Below are positions 1-8,815 of a stretch of 35,716 nucleotides of DNA, piece by piece. The notes under the pieces were generated by a model that was given only the letters and a program-made list of their open reading frames with translations, was not told where the DNA came from and made no database searches. This stretch comes from Myxococcaceae bacterium (lineage in GTDB: Bacteria; Myxococcota; Myxococcia; Myxococcales; Myxococcaceae), in the NCBI GenBank assembly GCA_003818285.1, contig RPRB01000030.1:1-35716 (forward strand), in the 5' to 3' direction. Numbering within the stretch: the first letter of the stretch is position 1; each line of letters starts with the position of its first letter. A program made the position numbers and the translations under genes.

Positions 1-183
1 GACGGTGAGGAGCACGCCCAGCGCGATCAGGTGGACCGCGATGGCCAGGGGCAGGAGCCGCAGGTTTCGCCGCCGGAACGCGCCGTCCTCCCCGCGGCGA
101 ACCGTGCCGAAGAGCAACGGATGCCGCCGCGTGCCCGCATCCACCCTCCCCGGGTGCCCGGGGAGCGAGAGCGTGGCGCTCAT
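1..183 (-). CDS. TonB-like energy transducer, N-terminus only (cut by window edge)
   Basis: The 61 visible residues start with a basic cytoplasmic stretch of about 40 residues, including an RRR cluster, followed by one hydrophobic segment ([17 protein letters not shown]) that would be the inner-membrane anchor. This is the layout of the TonB N-terminus. The ATG lies inside the TGA stop of the upstream piuC gene (an ATGA overlap), so the two are probably translated together. The neighbouring TonB-dependent receptor and PiuC-type dioxygenase make a dedicated TonB protein the best guess. The proline-rich linker and the C-terminal domain lie outside the window, so another single-span membrane protein cannot be excluded. 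Confidence 0.55.
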   Translation of the reverse strand, partial: MSATLSLPGHPGRVDAGTRRHPLLFGTVRRGEDGAFRRRNLRLLPLAIAVHLIALGVLLTV

Positions 184-860
184 GGCGTGGCCCAGGTGCG
201 GAGGAGGTTGTGGTACAGGCCGGTCAGCATCACCAGCGCCGGGTGCTGCTTCGCGTCCTTGTTCAGCTGGACCAGCGCCATGTCCAGGTCGAAGAGCATC
301 GCCCGCTGGCCCGGGTCGCGGACCAGGCTCTGCACCCAGAAGAAGGAGGCGAGCCGCTCGCCCCGGGTCACCGGGCGCACGTGGTGAAGGCTGCCGGCGG
401 GGTAGACGATCAGGTCTCCGGCGGCGAGCTTCACCGCGTGCTGGCCGTAGGTGTCCTCGATGACCAGCTCGCCCCCGTCGTAGGTGTCCGGCTCGGAGAG
501 GAAGAGGGTGGCGGAGACGTCGGTGCGCAGCGGGTTGGGCGAGCCGGGAATCGCGCGGATCGCGTTGTCCACGTGCGAACCGAAGCTCATCGTGGCGTCG
601 TAGCGATTGAACAGCGGCGGGTACACGCGCTGGGGCAGCACCGCGGAGATGAAGAGGGGGTTCTTCTCCAGCGCGCCGAGGACCACCGAGCCCAGCTCGC
701 GCGCCGGGAGGCTCGCCGGCGGCAGCTGGAGGTTGCGCTTCACCTTCGCCGACTGGACACCGGCGGTGGCACGGCCGTCCTCCCACTCCGCGCTGGCGAG
801 CATCGTGCGGCAGTGGCGGAGCTGTTCGGCATCGAGGACTCCGGGAACGTGGACGAGCAT
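180..860 (-). CDS. piuC: PKHD-type Fe(II)/2-oxoglutarate dioxygenase, PiuC/YbiX family
   Basis: A 226-residue cytoplasmic protein of the PiuC/YbiX family, non-heme iron oxygenases found beside siderophore receptors. The iron-binding triad is visible as H96 and D98 (SHVDN) and H159 (SLHHVRP). R169 (RGERL) is the expected 2-oxoglutarate-binding arginine, and all four sit where the family has them. The length matches the usual ~225 residues. No signal peptide is present. It begins 19 bp after the stop of the TonB-dependent receptor and overlaps the TonB-like gene downstream, so it belongs to one iron-uptake transcript, presumably controlled by the Fur box upstream of the receptor. The natural substrate of the family is not firmly established. 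Confidence 0.93.
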   Translation of the reverse strand: MLVHVPGVLDAEQLRHCRTMLASAEWEDGRATAGVQSAKVKRNLQLPPASLPARELGSVVLGALEKNPLFISAVLPQRVYPPLFNRYDATMSFGSHVDNAIRAIPGSPNPLRTDVSATLFLSEPDTYDGGELVIEDTYGQHAVKLAAGDLIVYPAGSLHHVRPVTRGERLASFFWVQSLVRDPGQRAMLFDLDMALVQLNKDAKQHPALVMLTGLYHNLLRTWATP

Positions 861-879
861 CGACGAGAGCTCCTCGAGG

Positions 880-3210
880 TCAGAATCGGATGGTGGCGGT
901 GAGCGACGCGGAGCGGCCGGCGGCCGGCACCGCGTGACCGGAGTAGTACTGCTCGTAATAGAGCGCCTTGCCGATGTTGTAGACGTTGAGCTGCAGCTCG
1001 AGCGCCTTCCACACGTAGCTGGCGAACGCGTCGAACCGCCAGTAGGCGGGCACCTTGTAGAAGGAGAGGTTCGAGGCGGTCGTCCCGGCGAAGGTGGGGT
1101 TGTTCACCGAGGCCGAGTCCGCGTACACCGCGCCGCCTCCGAGAGTGAATCCGGGGAACGGCTGGAAGGTGGTCCACGCCGAGAGGGTCCGCTTCGGCGT
1201 GTTGGGGAGCGGCTGGCCGACCAGGACCGGGTTCGGGTTCTCGGTGATCTTCGCGTCGAGGAAGGTGTAGTTCGCCAGCAGCCGCCAGCTGCCGACGATG
1301 GTGCCCGCGACGCCGAGCGTGTAGCCGTCGACCCGCTGCTTGCCGGCGAGGACCATCTGCCCGTTGCCCTCGGGGCTCGGCACCCGCGCGTTCTTCTTGT
1401 CGATGCGGAACAGCGAGCCGGTGATGCCCAGCCGGTCGTCGAACAGGTCCGCCTTCGCGCCCACCTCGGCGATGGCGTTCTCCTCGGGATCGAGCGTCAC
1501 CGTGCCGTTGGGGAACGTTCCGAACTCGGCCGACGGGTTCGACGACGTCCCGTACATCCCGTAGACGCTGGTCTTCTCCAGCGGGTGGAACACCAGGCCC
1601 GCGCGCCAGTTGAAGAAATGGTCGGTCTTCTGCTGATCGGTGCTGGTCGGCGTGGTGAGGGCGTGGGCGGCGTAGTGCGTGTCGAAGACGTCGTAGCGGA
1701 TGGAGCCCAGCACCTCGACGTACCGCCCGATGGCGATCTGATCCGAGAGGTAGACGCCGCCGAGCTTCTGCGTGGTGTCGTTGTCGCTCGCGTACCCCCA
1801 GCTCACCTGGCTCAGGTCGGGCGTGGGGTCCGGGTCGAAGAGGTCCGCCGGCAGGTTCACCGGGCTGCTGAAGGTGCCGGGCGGGATGGTGGAGTTGCGC
1901 CGGTACTGGTTGCGCTTCTCGTGGGAGAGGTCCGCGCCCGAGGTGACCGTGTGCTCGAGGATCCCGGTCCGGAACTGGGTCCGGAGATCCAGCTGCAGCG
2001 CCAGGTAGTCGTTGTCGGTCTGGATCTCGTAGCGCTGCCGCCCGATGGTGGTCGGATCGACGGCGGGGGTGAGCCCGCGCGGCGCGGTGGGGCGCGCCAG
2101 GCGGTGCACCTGGCCGTAGCGCACGCTGGTGGTCAGCGAGGTCTGGTCCCCGAACCCCTGCCGGAGCCGGAGGGTGGCGATGTTGGCGTTGACGTTCTCC
2201 AGGTCCGGCAGGTTGTCGCCGCCGACGCCGTACCAGGCGCTCCGCGGAACCCCGATGTTGTACGAGACCGGGTAGCCGTCCTGACCGGCCGCGGGGGCGT
2301 AGTACGGGTGGCCGTAGTCCGGGGTGCTGTGCTCGTGCTGGTAGAAGTAGTCGAGCTCCAGCGTGGTGCGCTCGGCGATGCGCCAGTGGATGGACGGAGC
2401 CGCGCCGGCGCGGTTGGCGCTGGCCTCGTCACGCGAGGGGATGGAGGACAGCTGCCCCATCGCCTCGAGGCGGAACTGGAAGGTGTCCGAGAGCGCCACG
2501 TTGGCGTCGCCCTCCAGTCTCCCGAAGGGGGCGGTTCCGCCCTGGAGGGTCACCGAGCCCTCGGTCGTGCGCGTGGGCTTCTTGGTGACGAGGTTGACGG
2601 CGCCGCCGGTGGAGCCGCGGCCGAAGAGCACCGCCGAGGGTCCGAAGTAGACCTCGACGTTCTGGATGTTGAAGGTGTCGCGGGTGAACCAGCCGAGGTC
2701 CCGCATGCCGTCGCGAAAGACGTCGGTCTGGGCCGAGAAGCCGCGGAGGATGAAGGTGTCGCCCTGCCGGCCGCCCTCGCCCGCGGCGATGGTGATGCCG
2801 GACACGTTCCGCAGGGCGTCGCGCAGGGTGTTCGCGCGCTGCTGCTCGATGACCGCCTCGGGGACCACCACCACGGACTGCGGCGTGTCCACCAGGGGCT
2901 TGGGCGAGCGGACGAGCCCGCTGTCCTGGACGTTGTACGGCTCGGCCTCGCCCTCGACCTTCACCGTGGGGAGGACGAACTGTGGCTCGGAGGCGGGCGG
3001 CTCACTGGACGGCGTGGGCGGCGGGGCATCGCTCACCGCGGCCGGCGGGACCGGGGCGCGCTGGGCCTCCTGCGCCAGCGCCGGCCCCGAGGCCAGCGCC
3101 GAGACCAGGCCCACGGCCGAGCCGTACGGACCGAAGCTGGCCCTCAGCCCTCCCCCGCGGTTGGCGACCACTCCCCGGGCCCGACGCTTTCTCGACGCTC
3201 GCGATGCCAT
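880..3210 (-). CDS. TonB-dependent siderophore receptor (Fiu/catecholate type)
   Basis: A 776-residue outer-membrane receptor. The N-terminus has an export signal ending near residue 47 (GPALAQ), then a TonB-box-like stretch (LPTVKVEG), a plug domain at roughly residues 85-190 ([47 protein letters not shown]), and a long 22-strand-type barrel ending in a C-terminal Phe (TATIRF), as BAM substrates do. The plug wording is that of ferric-siderophore receptors of the Fiu/CirA/FecA superfamily; the PiuC neighbour favours catecholate siderophores. The chosen ATG has a poor ribosome site (GGGA immediately before it) and gives a long basic n-region, so a downstream GTG is possible. A Fur box lies just upstream. 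Confidence 0.92.
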   Translation of the reverse strand: MASRASRKRRARGVVANRGGGLRASFGPYGSAVGLVSALASGPALAQEAQRAPVPPAAVSDAPPPTPSSEPPASEPQFVLPTVKVEGEAEPYNVQDSGLVRSPKPLVDTPQSVVVVPEAVIEQQRANTLRDALRNVSGITIAAGEGGRQGDTFILRGFSAQTDVFRDGMRDLGWFTRDTFNIQNVEVYFGPSAVLFGRGSTGGAVNLVTKKPTRTTEGSVTLQGGTAPFGRLEGDANVALSDTFQFRLEAMGQLSSIPSRDEASANRAGAAPSIHWRIAERTTLELDYFYQHEHSTPDYGHPYYAPAAGQDGYPVSYNIGVPRSAWYGVGGDNLPDLENVNANIATLRLRQGFGDQTSLTTSVRYGQVHRLARPTAPRGLTPAVDPTTIGRQRYEIQTDNDYLALQLDLRTQFRTGILEHTVTSGADLSHEKRNQYRRNSTIPPGTFSSPVNLPADLFDPDPTPDLSQVSWGYASDNDTTQKLGGVYLSDQIAIGRYVEVLGSIRYDVFDTHYAAHALTTPTSTDQQKTDHFFNWRAGLVFHPLEKTSVYGMYGTSSNPSAEFGTFPNGTVTLDPEENAIAEVGAKADLFDDRLGITGSLFRIDKKNARVPSPEGNGQMVLAGKQRVDGYTLGVAGTIVGSWRLLANYTFLDAKITENPNPVLVGQPLPNTPKRTLSAWTTFQPFPGFTLGGGAVYADSASVNNPTFAGTTASNLSFYKVPAYWRFDAFASYVWKALELQLNVYNIGKALYYEQYYSGHAVPAAGRSASLTATIRF

Positions 3211-3219
3211 TCCCTATTT

Positions 3220-3238
3220 GAGAATGATTCGCATAATC
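3220..3238 (-). promoter_or_regulatory. Fur box upstream of the TonB-dependent receptor
   Basis: GAGAATGATTCGCATAATC matches the 19-bp Fur consensus (GATAATGATAATCATTATC) at 14 of 19 positions, including both outer half-sites. It begins 9 bp upstream of the receptor's ATG, where a bound repressor would block transcription or transcript start. This predicts iron repression of the receptor, piuC and the TonB-like gene together. Confidence 0.75.
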
Positions 3239-3341
3239 TGTTTCTTCGGAGCAAGGAGAAAAAAATACTGCAGGAACCCAAGGGGTTGCGCAGGAGGCGG
3301 GCCGTCTTGCTCTTGGGTGATGCAACGCGATGGTATCGATC

Positions 3342-3360
3342 GAAGGTGTCTGGCACCTTC
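3342..3360. repeat. REP-like palindrome, copy 1
   Basis: The 19-bp sequence GAAGGTGTCTGGCACCTTC is a near-perfect inverted repeat (one mismatch in 9-bp arms around a single central base). It sits 20 bp beyond the stop of the DJ-1-like gene. Two more copies occur at 20995-21013 and 21035-21053. Short palindromes of this GGTGTC/GACACC type are known as REP elements moved by RAYT transposases in other bacteria; no such transposase is in this window. It could also act as a transcription terminator for the minus-strand gene. Confidence 0.6.
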
Positions 3361-3379
3361 GGTGGAACCTTCGGGGCGG

Positions 3380-4012
3380 CTAGCGCTGCCAGGCGGCCGC
3401 GGCCACCGTGGGCTCGTCGATGAAGCTCCCGACGGCGCGGAGCGCGCGGGAGATGTACTCGGACTCCTCGCCCACCGGAGCGACGTAGGCCAGGGCCTGC
3501 TCTGCCGCGTCGCGTCCGGCGAGCCGCCAGAGGACCCACGTGGCGAGGTACTGCGAGGACAGGCACCCGCCGGCCGTGGCGAGGTTCCCGCTGGCGAAGA
3601 AGGGCTGCTCCAGCACCCGAACTCCGGACGCCTCGAGGAACGGCCGCGTCTGACGGTCCGTGCAGGCGGGGAGGGCGTCCAGCAGCCCGAGCTTCGCCAG
3701 GAAGAGGGCGCCCGAGCACTGCGAGCCCACCAGCTGGCGCCGCGGGTCCAGCGGCAGACGCGAGAGGAGCGCGCCATCCTCCACCAGGCGCGGGGTCAAC
3801 CTGCCGCTTCCGACCAGCACCGCGTCGGCCTCGCGGACCAGCTCCAGAGGCTGCTGCGCGCTCACCCGCACCCCTCGCGCGGACTCGACCGCCGGCGTGG
3901 GGCAGGTGATCTCCGCCTTCCACCCGGGGAGCCCGACGCGGTTGATCATGTAGGCCGCGACGAAGGAGTCGATCTCGTTGAAGCCGTCGAAGGTGAGGAT
4001 CGCGATCCGCAT
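3380..4012 (-). CDS. DJ-1/PfpI (class I glutamine amidotransferase-like) family protein
   Basis: A 210-residue protein beginning MRIAILTFDGFNEID, the first strand of the DJ-1/PfpI fold with the conserved acidic residue at E13. The nucleophile elbow is VGSQCSGALF with C99 as the predicted reactive cysteine. The family includes glyoxalases, deglycase-like proteins, isonitrile hydratases and AraC-type sensor domains; the sequence resembles the isonitrile-hydratase/ThiJ group but no substrate can be assigned. An open frame reaches an earlier start at 4078, but the fold begins at the ATG at 4012, so I use that; neither start has a good ribosome site. The gene stands alone between the receptor operon and a divergent molybdoenzyme gene. 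Confidence 0.82.
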   Translation of the reverse strand: MRIAILTFDGFNEIDSFVAAYMINRVGLPGWKAEITCPTPAVESARGVRVSAQQPLELVREADAVLVGSGRLTPRLVEDGALLSRLPLDPRRQLVGSQCSGALFLAKLGLLDALPACTDRQTRPFLEASGVRVLEQPFFASGNLATAGGCLSSQYLATWVLWRLAGRDAAEQALAYVAPVGEESEYISRALRAVGSFIDEPTVAAAAWQR

Positions 4013-4215
4013 GGAGGGGACCGTAACGGCCACTCGGTTGCCGCGAGGGCCCCGGAGCGGATCACCTCCCCCGCACATCCGGGATCACAGTGCAAGACCG
4101 AAGCAACGGTCCCTCGCGGGGGGTTCCGTTTCTCGACGGGGGGTCGAATCCCCAACGGAACTGCTCGCCCCGCCCGCTCAAGCGGTAGCATCTGCGCCAC
4201 GAGGAGGGACCCCCG

Positions 4216-5409
4216 ATGGACGTTCGCCGCATCTCCCGCCGTGATGCCCTGATCCAGTCCGGAGGCGCGCTGGCCGCGATCGCCTTCTTCCAGAGCCCGC
4301 TCTTCGCCTGGGCCGGACCGGGCGAGACGAACGTCCCCTTCCTCGACCAGCCGCCGGCCCCACCTCCGCCGCTGGCGGGTCTCAACCAGCTCGACTGGGA
4401 AGCCCAGACGCCGGACTCGTGGATCACTCCGAACGAGAAGTTCTTCCGGGTCGGCCACTACGGCGTTCCCGAGGTCGACGCCGCGAAGTGGAAGCTGGAG
4501 ATCTTCGGGCTCGTCGCGAATCCGCGCTCGTACGATCTCGCGGCGATCAAGGCGCTTCCGAAGAAGGAGGTCGTCTTCACCCTGGAGTGCTCCGGCAATC
4601 ACGGCTTCCCGTTCCTCCCCGGGGCGATCGGGAACGCGCGCTGGGGCGGAACTCCGCTGGCCGCCGTGCTCCAGAAGGCGGGACGGAAGCCGGCGGGCGC
4701 GGAGGTCGTCTTCTACGGCGCCGACCAGGGCGAGGAGCCCATCCAGTACATCGGCGGCCTCGGCGACAAGATGGGCGAGTTCAAGGCCAAATCTCCCTTC
4801 GCCCGCAGCATGTCCTGGGCGGAGGCGACCGATCCCGCGAATCTCCTCTGCTACGAGATGAACGGGAAACCGCTCCCCGCGGCGAACGGCTCCCCGCTCC
4901 GCCTCATTGCCCCGCGCTGGTTCGGCATCTCCAACGTGAAGTGGCTCACCCGCATCGAGGTGATCGACTCGCGCTTCGAGGGCCCCTTCCAGGCGCAGCG
5001 GTACCTGACGGTGCGGGAGGTCGCGCGGCCCGACGGATCGACCGTCTGGACGCGCACCGCGGTGGGCAAGTCCCTGCTCAAGTCGGTCCCGGCCAAGGTG
5101 ACGGTCCAGGACGGCAAGTACCGCATCTATGGAGCGGCCTGGGGCGCGCCCATCGCCCGGGTCGAGGTGAAGGTCGACGACGGCCCGTGGAAGCCCGCGG
5201 TCATGGACAAGGGCGCCGAGCACGAGTTCGCCTGGAAGTTCTGGCACGTCGACTGGCCGAGCCCGGCGGCCGGCGAGCACAAGATCACCTCGCGCGCCAT
5301 CGACAAGGCCGGCAACGTCCAGCCCGCCCAGAGCGACCCGTCGATCGCCAGCAAGCGCACCTACTGGGAAGCGAACGGGCAGATCACCCGGACGATCAAG
5401 ATCGCCTAG
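4216..5409 (+). CDS. Tat-exported sulfite-oxidase-family molybdopterin enzyme
   Basis: A 397-residue periplasmic oxidoreductase. The N-terminus has a twin-arginine signal (SRRDAL, R8-R9) and a hydrophobic stretch ending near residue 33 (FAWA). Residues ~75-270 are the molybdopterin domain; C125 in LECSGNHG is the expected cysteine ligand of molybdenum, and the GGLGDKMGEF and RLIAPRWFGISNVKWL stretches are typical of the SoxC/SorA/sulfite oxidase family. Residues ~290-395 form the Mo-co dimerisation domain (Ig-like, YGAAWG, VEVKVDDGPW). A strong ribosome site (GAGGAGGGA, 4201-4209) fixes the start. No heme or cytochrome subunit is adjacent, so the electron acceptor is unknown; sulfite is the usual but unproven substrate. 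Confidence 0.9.
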   Translation: MDVRRISRRDALIQSGGALAAIAFFQSPLFAWAGPGETNVPFLDQPPAPPPPLAGLNQLDWEAQTPDSWITPNEKFFRVGHYGVPEVDAAKWKLEIFGLVANPRSYDLAAIKALPKKEVVFTLECSGNHGFPFLPGAIGNARWGGTPLAAVLQKAGRKPAGAEVVFYGADQGEEPIQYIGGLGDKMGEFKAKSPFARSMSWAEATDPANLLCYEMNGKPLPAANGSPLRLIAPRWFGISNVKWLTRIEVIDSRFEGPFQAQRYLTVREVARPDGSTVWTRTAVGKSLLKSVPAKVTVQDGKYRIYGAAWGAPIARVEVKVDDGPWKPAVMDKGAEHEFAWKFWHVDWPSPAAGEHKITSRAIDKAGNVQPAQSDPSIASKRTYWEANGQITRTIKIA

Positions 5410-5440
5410 CGCCCCACTGCCTTCGCGCTGACCACGAGGG

Positions 5441-7009
5441 TCACCCTCCCGTGCCTTCGGGCGGGGGCCGCACCCGCGTGTCAGCGGTCAACTCCTGGAG
5501 ATCGATCTCCTCCTCGACCACGTGGAAGGCGTCGTCGCCGATGACCTGGCGGGCTCTCAGGTCGGTGAGCGCGTCTCGCTGGGCGGCCACGGCCCGGCGC
5601 TGGAGGGCGGCGAGACTACCGTCCGCGCGGGTCGGGCGTTCGGGCGTGGTCGGCGACTCCGCGGCCTGGAGTCGGGCCTGGTACTCGGTGCGCAGGAGTC
5701 CCGCGGACGGTTGATCGTCGAGCGCCCGCAACGCGGCACGGGCGGTCTCGGCTCGGGCGATGTCGACCTCGCGCTCCACCGTCCGGTCCTCGTCGAGGGA
5801 GAGCCACTGGAGCAGCGGCCGGAGCGTCAAGCCCTGCAGGACCAGCGTGGTCAGCACCACGCAGAACGCCGAGAAGACGACGAGGTCGCGATACGGAAAG
5901 CTGGCCGGCAAGGCCAGCGCCGCGGCGAGCGTCACGATCCCTCGCATCCCGCACCAGGAGGCGAGGATCCCGCCACGGATGGTGGGCGCCGGCCTCTCTG
6001 GTGAGACCCTCCAGTGCTGTCTCTTCCAGCGCACCGCCGCGCCGTAGACCATGACCCACACGACCCGGACGACGATCACCGTCGCACACACGACCGCGGC
6101 ACAGAGCGCGTACGTCCGCCACTCCCCTCCGTGCGCGCGCGCGTAGATCGAGCGGAGCTGCAGCCCGATGAGGACGAAGGCCAGGACGTTCAGCACCAGC
6201 ACCGCGACGTCCCACACTGCATAGGACGCGATCCGCTGCCGTGCGTCCATCCGGCCGCCGACGCGCTGGGCGATGGTCATGGCGTAGGTAACGACGGTGA
6301 TGATGGCCGACAGGCCGAGGCGATCCGCGATGATCCACACCGTGAACGTGCTGATGAACTGCAGCAGCACGTTCACGGAGATGTCGGTGATCGCGCGGAA
6401 CCCCCTGATGAACAGACGTGCAAGGAGCCATCCGACGAGCGCGCCGCCACCGCAGGTGAGCAGAAGGGTCGGAACCAGGCTCCACCCCGAGAACGCACCG
6501 GTCAGCGCGGTCCCCACCGCCACCCGGTAGATGAGCAGCGCCGTCGCGTCGTTGAACAGGCTCTCGCCCCCGAGGATCACCAGCAGCCGGTGCGGAGGCC
6601 GCAGCTTCCGCAGGACGGCCGTCGCCGCGGATGCGTCCGGTGGCGCCACGATTGCCCCGAGCGCGATCGCCGCGGCCCAGCCCAGCCCGGGCACGATCAG
6701 ACGGGCAGCCCAGGCGACCGCGGCCACGGTCAGCAGGACCAGGATCACCGCCAGACCCACGACGGACCAGATGTTCCTGCGCAGGTCCCGGGGCGAGGCG
6801 TCGTAGGCCGCGTCCAGCAAGGTCGGCGCCACGAACAGGGCGAGCGCGAGCTCCGGGTCGAGTGAGACTCCGGGCGCGCCCGGGACCAGGGCGATCAGGG
6901 CTCCGACGAGCGCCAGGAGCGCCGGATACGGAATTCCGAGACGATCCGACCAGAGCGTGAACAGCGCCCCGGCGAACAGCAGCGCGAGGACCAGCTCGAA
7001 GAGCTCCAT
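5441..7009 (-). CDS. Na+/H+ antiporter, CPA1 (NhaP/NHE) family
   Basis: A 522-residue inner-membrane transporter with about 12 hydrophobic segments over residues 1-410 and a hydrophilic tail of about 110 residues. The conserved ion-binding landmarks are GAIVAPPDASA (D125) and GGESLFNDATALL (N153-D154), both typical of CPA1 antiporters that exchange Na+ or K+ for protons. GGILASWCGMRGIVTLAAALALP is the well-conserved late-helix motif carrying the functionally important arginine. The tail is charged and likely cytosolic, as in bacterial NHE-type proteins. The gene is transcribed alone, convergent with the molybdoenzyme gene with 31 bp between the stops. The ribosome site is weak (CAGG). Confidence 0.92.
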   Translation of the reverse strand: MELFELVLALLFAGALFTLWSDRLGIPYPALLALVGALIALVPGAPGVSLDPELALALFVAPTLLDAAYDASPRDLRRNIWSVVGLAVILVLLTVAAVAWAARLIVPGLGWAAAIALGAIVAPPDASAATAVLRKLRPPHRLLVILGGESLFNDATALLIYRVAVGTALTGAFSGWSLVPTLLLTCGGGALVGWLLARLFIRGFRAITDISVNVLLQFISTFTVWIIADRLGLSAIITVVTYAMTIAQRVGGRMDARQRIASYAVWDVAVLVLNVLAFVLIGLQLRSIYARAHGGEWRTYALCAAVVCATVIVVRVVWVMVYGAAVRWKRQHWRVSPERPAPTIRGGILASWCGMRGIVTLAAALALPASFPYRDLVVFSAFCVVLTTLVLQGLTLRPLLQWLSLDEDRTVEREVDIARAETARAALRALDDQPSAGLLRTEYQARLQAAESPTTPERPTRADGSLAALQRRAVAAQRDALTDLRARQVIGDDAFHVVEEEIDLQELTADTRVRPPPEGTGG

Positions 7010-7468
7010 GCGCGCCTGTCTAGTGCCTCACGCCAGAACTGCAGGGCCAGCGGGGAGAAAAATGACTCGTACCACTCAGAATGCATCTTGAATTCCTCAC
7101 CACGTCGTGGACACGGCACACGACGGCCCGGTCGCGGTGTGTCGCGCGGCCGGCGACGTCTTCCGTCTCGTCCTCACGCACGGCCGGCGGCCGGCGGGAG
7201 GTCACTCGCGGACAGGCAGAGGCAACCCGGGGAGTCGACCTGCCGGCACGGCAGGCGTCATCCCGCTGCTTTCCTTAAAGGAGGCGCCTCGCGCGGATCA
7301 AGCCGACGTCGACGCCGGTGTCGACCCGGCCGCGGGTCGTTCGGATGACCTGCGAGGCCCGCGGCATTCCGCCGGATTGCACTCACCGTGCAGCGAGCGG
7401 GCGGCGTGACGCAAGTTCCCAGAAGAACTGGTGCGCATGCCCGGGCGAGGGCGATTAGAAGGGCTGGC
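7010..7468. other. Intergenic region between divergent antiporter and translocase operons
   Basis: About 460 bp without a convincing gene; the open frames here have unnatural composition. It must hold promoters for both directions, but no clear -35/-10 pair stands out. Visible structures are a perfect 7-bp hairpin with a 3-nt loop (CCTGCCG/CGGCAGG, 7239-7255), a perfect Shine-Dalgarno-like AAAGGAGG (7277-7284) not followed by any nearby start codon, and the 10-bp palindrome GAGGCGCCTC (7281-7290) overlapping it. Confidence 0.5.
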
Positions 7469-8815
7469 ATGAGCGCCGAGCCGCGTGCTCCGGGCTGGCC
7501 GGAGCGCCTGCTGCGTCCCTTCGCCGAGGTCCGGGCCGGTGAGGCGTGGGCCGCACTCGTCCTGACGGCGACCATCTTCCTCATCCTGACCGCGTACTAC
7601 CTGCTCAAGGTCATCCGCGAGCCGCTCATCCTGCTGAGCGGCGGGGCGGAGGTGAAGGCCTACGCCGCCGCGGGCCAGGCGCTGCTCCTCATCCCGGTGC
7701 TCCGCGCGCACGGAGCCATCGCCCGGCGCGTCAGCCGGCTGAAGCTGATCGCCATCATCTTCCTCTTCGTCGCCTCCAACCTCCTCGTCTTCGCGGCGCT
7801 CTTCCGAGCCGGCGTCTCCATCGGGCTGTCGTTCTATCTCTGGGTCGGCACGTTCAATTACCTGCTGGTCGCGACCTTCTGGAGCTTCGCCAACGACGTC
7901 TACACGCCGGAGCAGGGCAAGCGGCTCTTCGCCATCATTGGCGTGGGCAGCTCCGTCGGCGCGCTGGCCGGGGCAGCCCTGGCCAGCTTCCTGCTCAGGA
8001 AGCTCGGCCCCCTCGAGCTGATGCTCGCCTCCGCGGCGCTGCTGGTGATCACCGTCATCCCCTTCGCCCTGGTCAACGCTCAGAAGCAGTGCTGTCCCAA
8101 GGATCGCGGCCGCGAGATGGCGAAGGATCAGCCCCTGACCGGCGAAGGCGGGTTCCATTCGCTGATCAACGACCGCTACCTGCTCCTCATCGGCTTCATC
8201 ACCGTGCTCGCCAACTGGGTGACCAACTCCGGTGAGTACGTGCTGGACAAGACGCTCATCGAGGTCGCCCGGTCCAGCGCCATGGTCGACCCAGGCAAGT
8301 TCGTTGGCCAGTTCAAGGCCGACTACTTCTGGTGGGTGAACCTGATCGCGGTGATCGGCCAGTTCTTCGTGGTCTCCCGCGTGCTGAAGTACCTCGGCGT
8401 GGGTTCGGCTCTTCTGATCCTGCCCGTGGTTTCCATGGGCGGTGCGGTGGCCATCGTCCTCTTCCCGGCGCTCGCTCTCATCCGGGTGGCGAAGATCGCG
8501 GAGAAGGGCGTGGAGTACTCGCTCGAGACCACCGCGATCAACGCGCTCTACCTGGTCGTCTCCCGCGACGAGAAGTACAAGGCCAAGGCGGTGATCGACA
8601 CCTTCCTCGTCCGCGCGGGGGACGTATGCGCGGCGGTGTCGATCTGGATCGGCACGCACCTCGGCGTCCGGACCACCGGCTTCGCCGCGCTGAACGTCGT
8701 GCTCACCGCGACCTGGCTCTTCACCGCCTGGCGCGTCCGTTCCCTCCACCTCGTCCGGAGCGGCGCGATCGAGCCTCGTCCTCTCACCGCCGCCACCGCG
8801 GCTCCCTCCGTATGA
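7469..8815 (+). CDS. Nucleotide translocase (NTT/TLC, Npt1/Npt2-like) membrane protein
   Basis: A 448-residue polytopic membrane protein with about 10-12 hydrophobic segments. The opening (TAYYLLKVIREPLILLSGG), FYLWVGTFNYLLVATFWSFANDVY and GKRLFAIIGVGSSVGALAG are characteristic of bacterial relatives of the ATP/ADP translocases, a branch of the major facilitator superfamily. The classic members exchange ATP for ADP in obligate intracellular bacteria and plastids; relatives in free-living bacteria have no settled function. I chose the ATG at 7469 because AGAAGGG precedes it; an in-frame start further upstream has no support. Its stop overlaps the start of the next gene (ATGA), and the three genes 7469-12454 look like one operon. 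Confidence 0.85.
   Translation: MSAEPRAPGWPERLLRPFAEVRAGEAWAALVLTATIFLILTAYYLLKVIREPLILLSGGAEVKAYAAAGQALLLIPVLRAHGAIARRVSRLKLIAIIFLFVASNLLVFAALFRAGVSIGLSFYLWVGTFNYLLVATFWSFANDVYTPEQGKRLFAIIGVGSSVGALAGAALASFLLRKLGPLELMLASAALLVITVIPFALVNAQKQCCPKDRGREMAKDQPLTGEGGFHSLINDRYLLLIGFITVLANWVTNSGEYVLDKTLIEVARSSAMVDPGKFVGQFKADYFWWVNLIAVIGQFFVVSRVLKYLGVGSALLILPVVSMGGAVAIVLFPALALIRVAKIAEKGVEYSLETTAINALYLVVSRDEKYKAKAVIDTFLVRAGDVCAAVSIWIGTHLGVRTTGFAALNVVLTATWLFTAWRVRSLHLVRSGAIEPRPLTAATAAPSV

Noticed and set aside
3275-3287. Short AACCC/GGGTT hairpin followed by a T-run on the minus strand
   Set aside because: The stem is only 5 bp and the T-run begins several bases later, so it is too weak to report as a terminator.
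607-3423. A very long plus-strand open frame opposite the siderophore receptor
   Set aside because: It is antisense to a receptor with clear plug and barrel motifs; its translation is Arg/Val/Gly-rich without domain structure, as expected from the mirrored GC-rich codon bias.
7390-7440. Possible c-di-GMP (GEMM) riboswitch from a GTGACGCAAG stretch
   Set aside because: The partner conserved motif (GGCAAACC-like) and the paired P1/P2/P3 stems are not found at the right distance.
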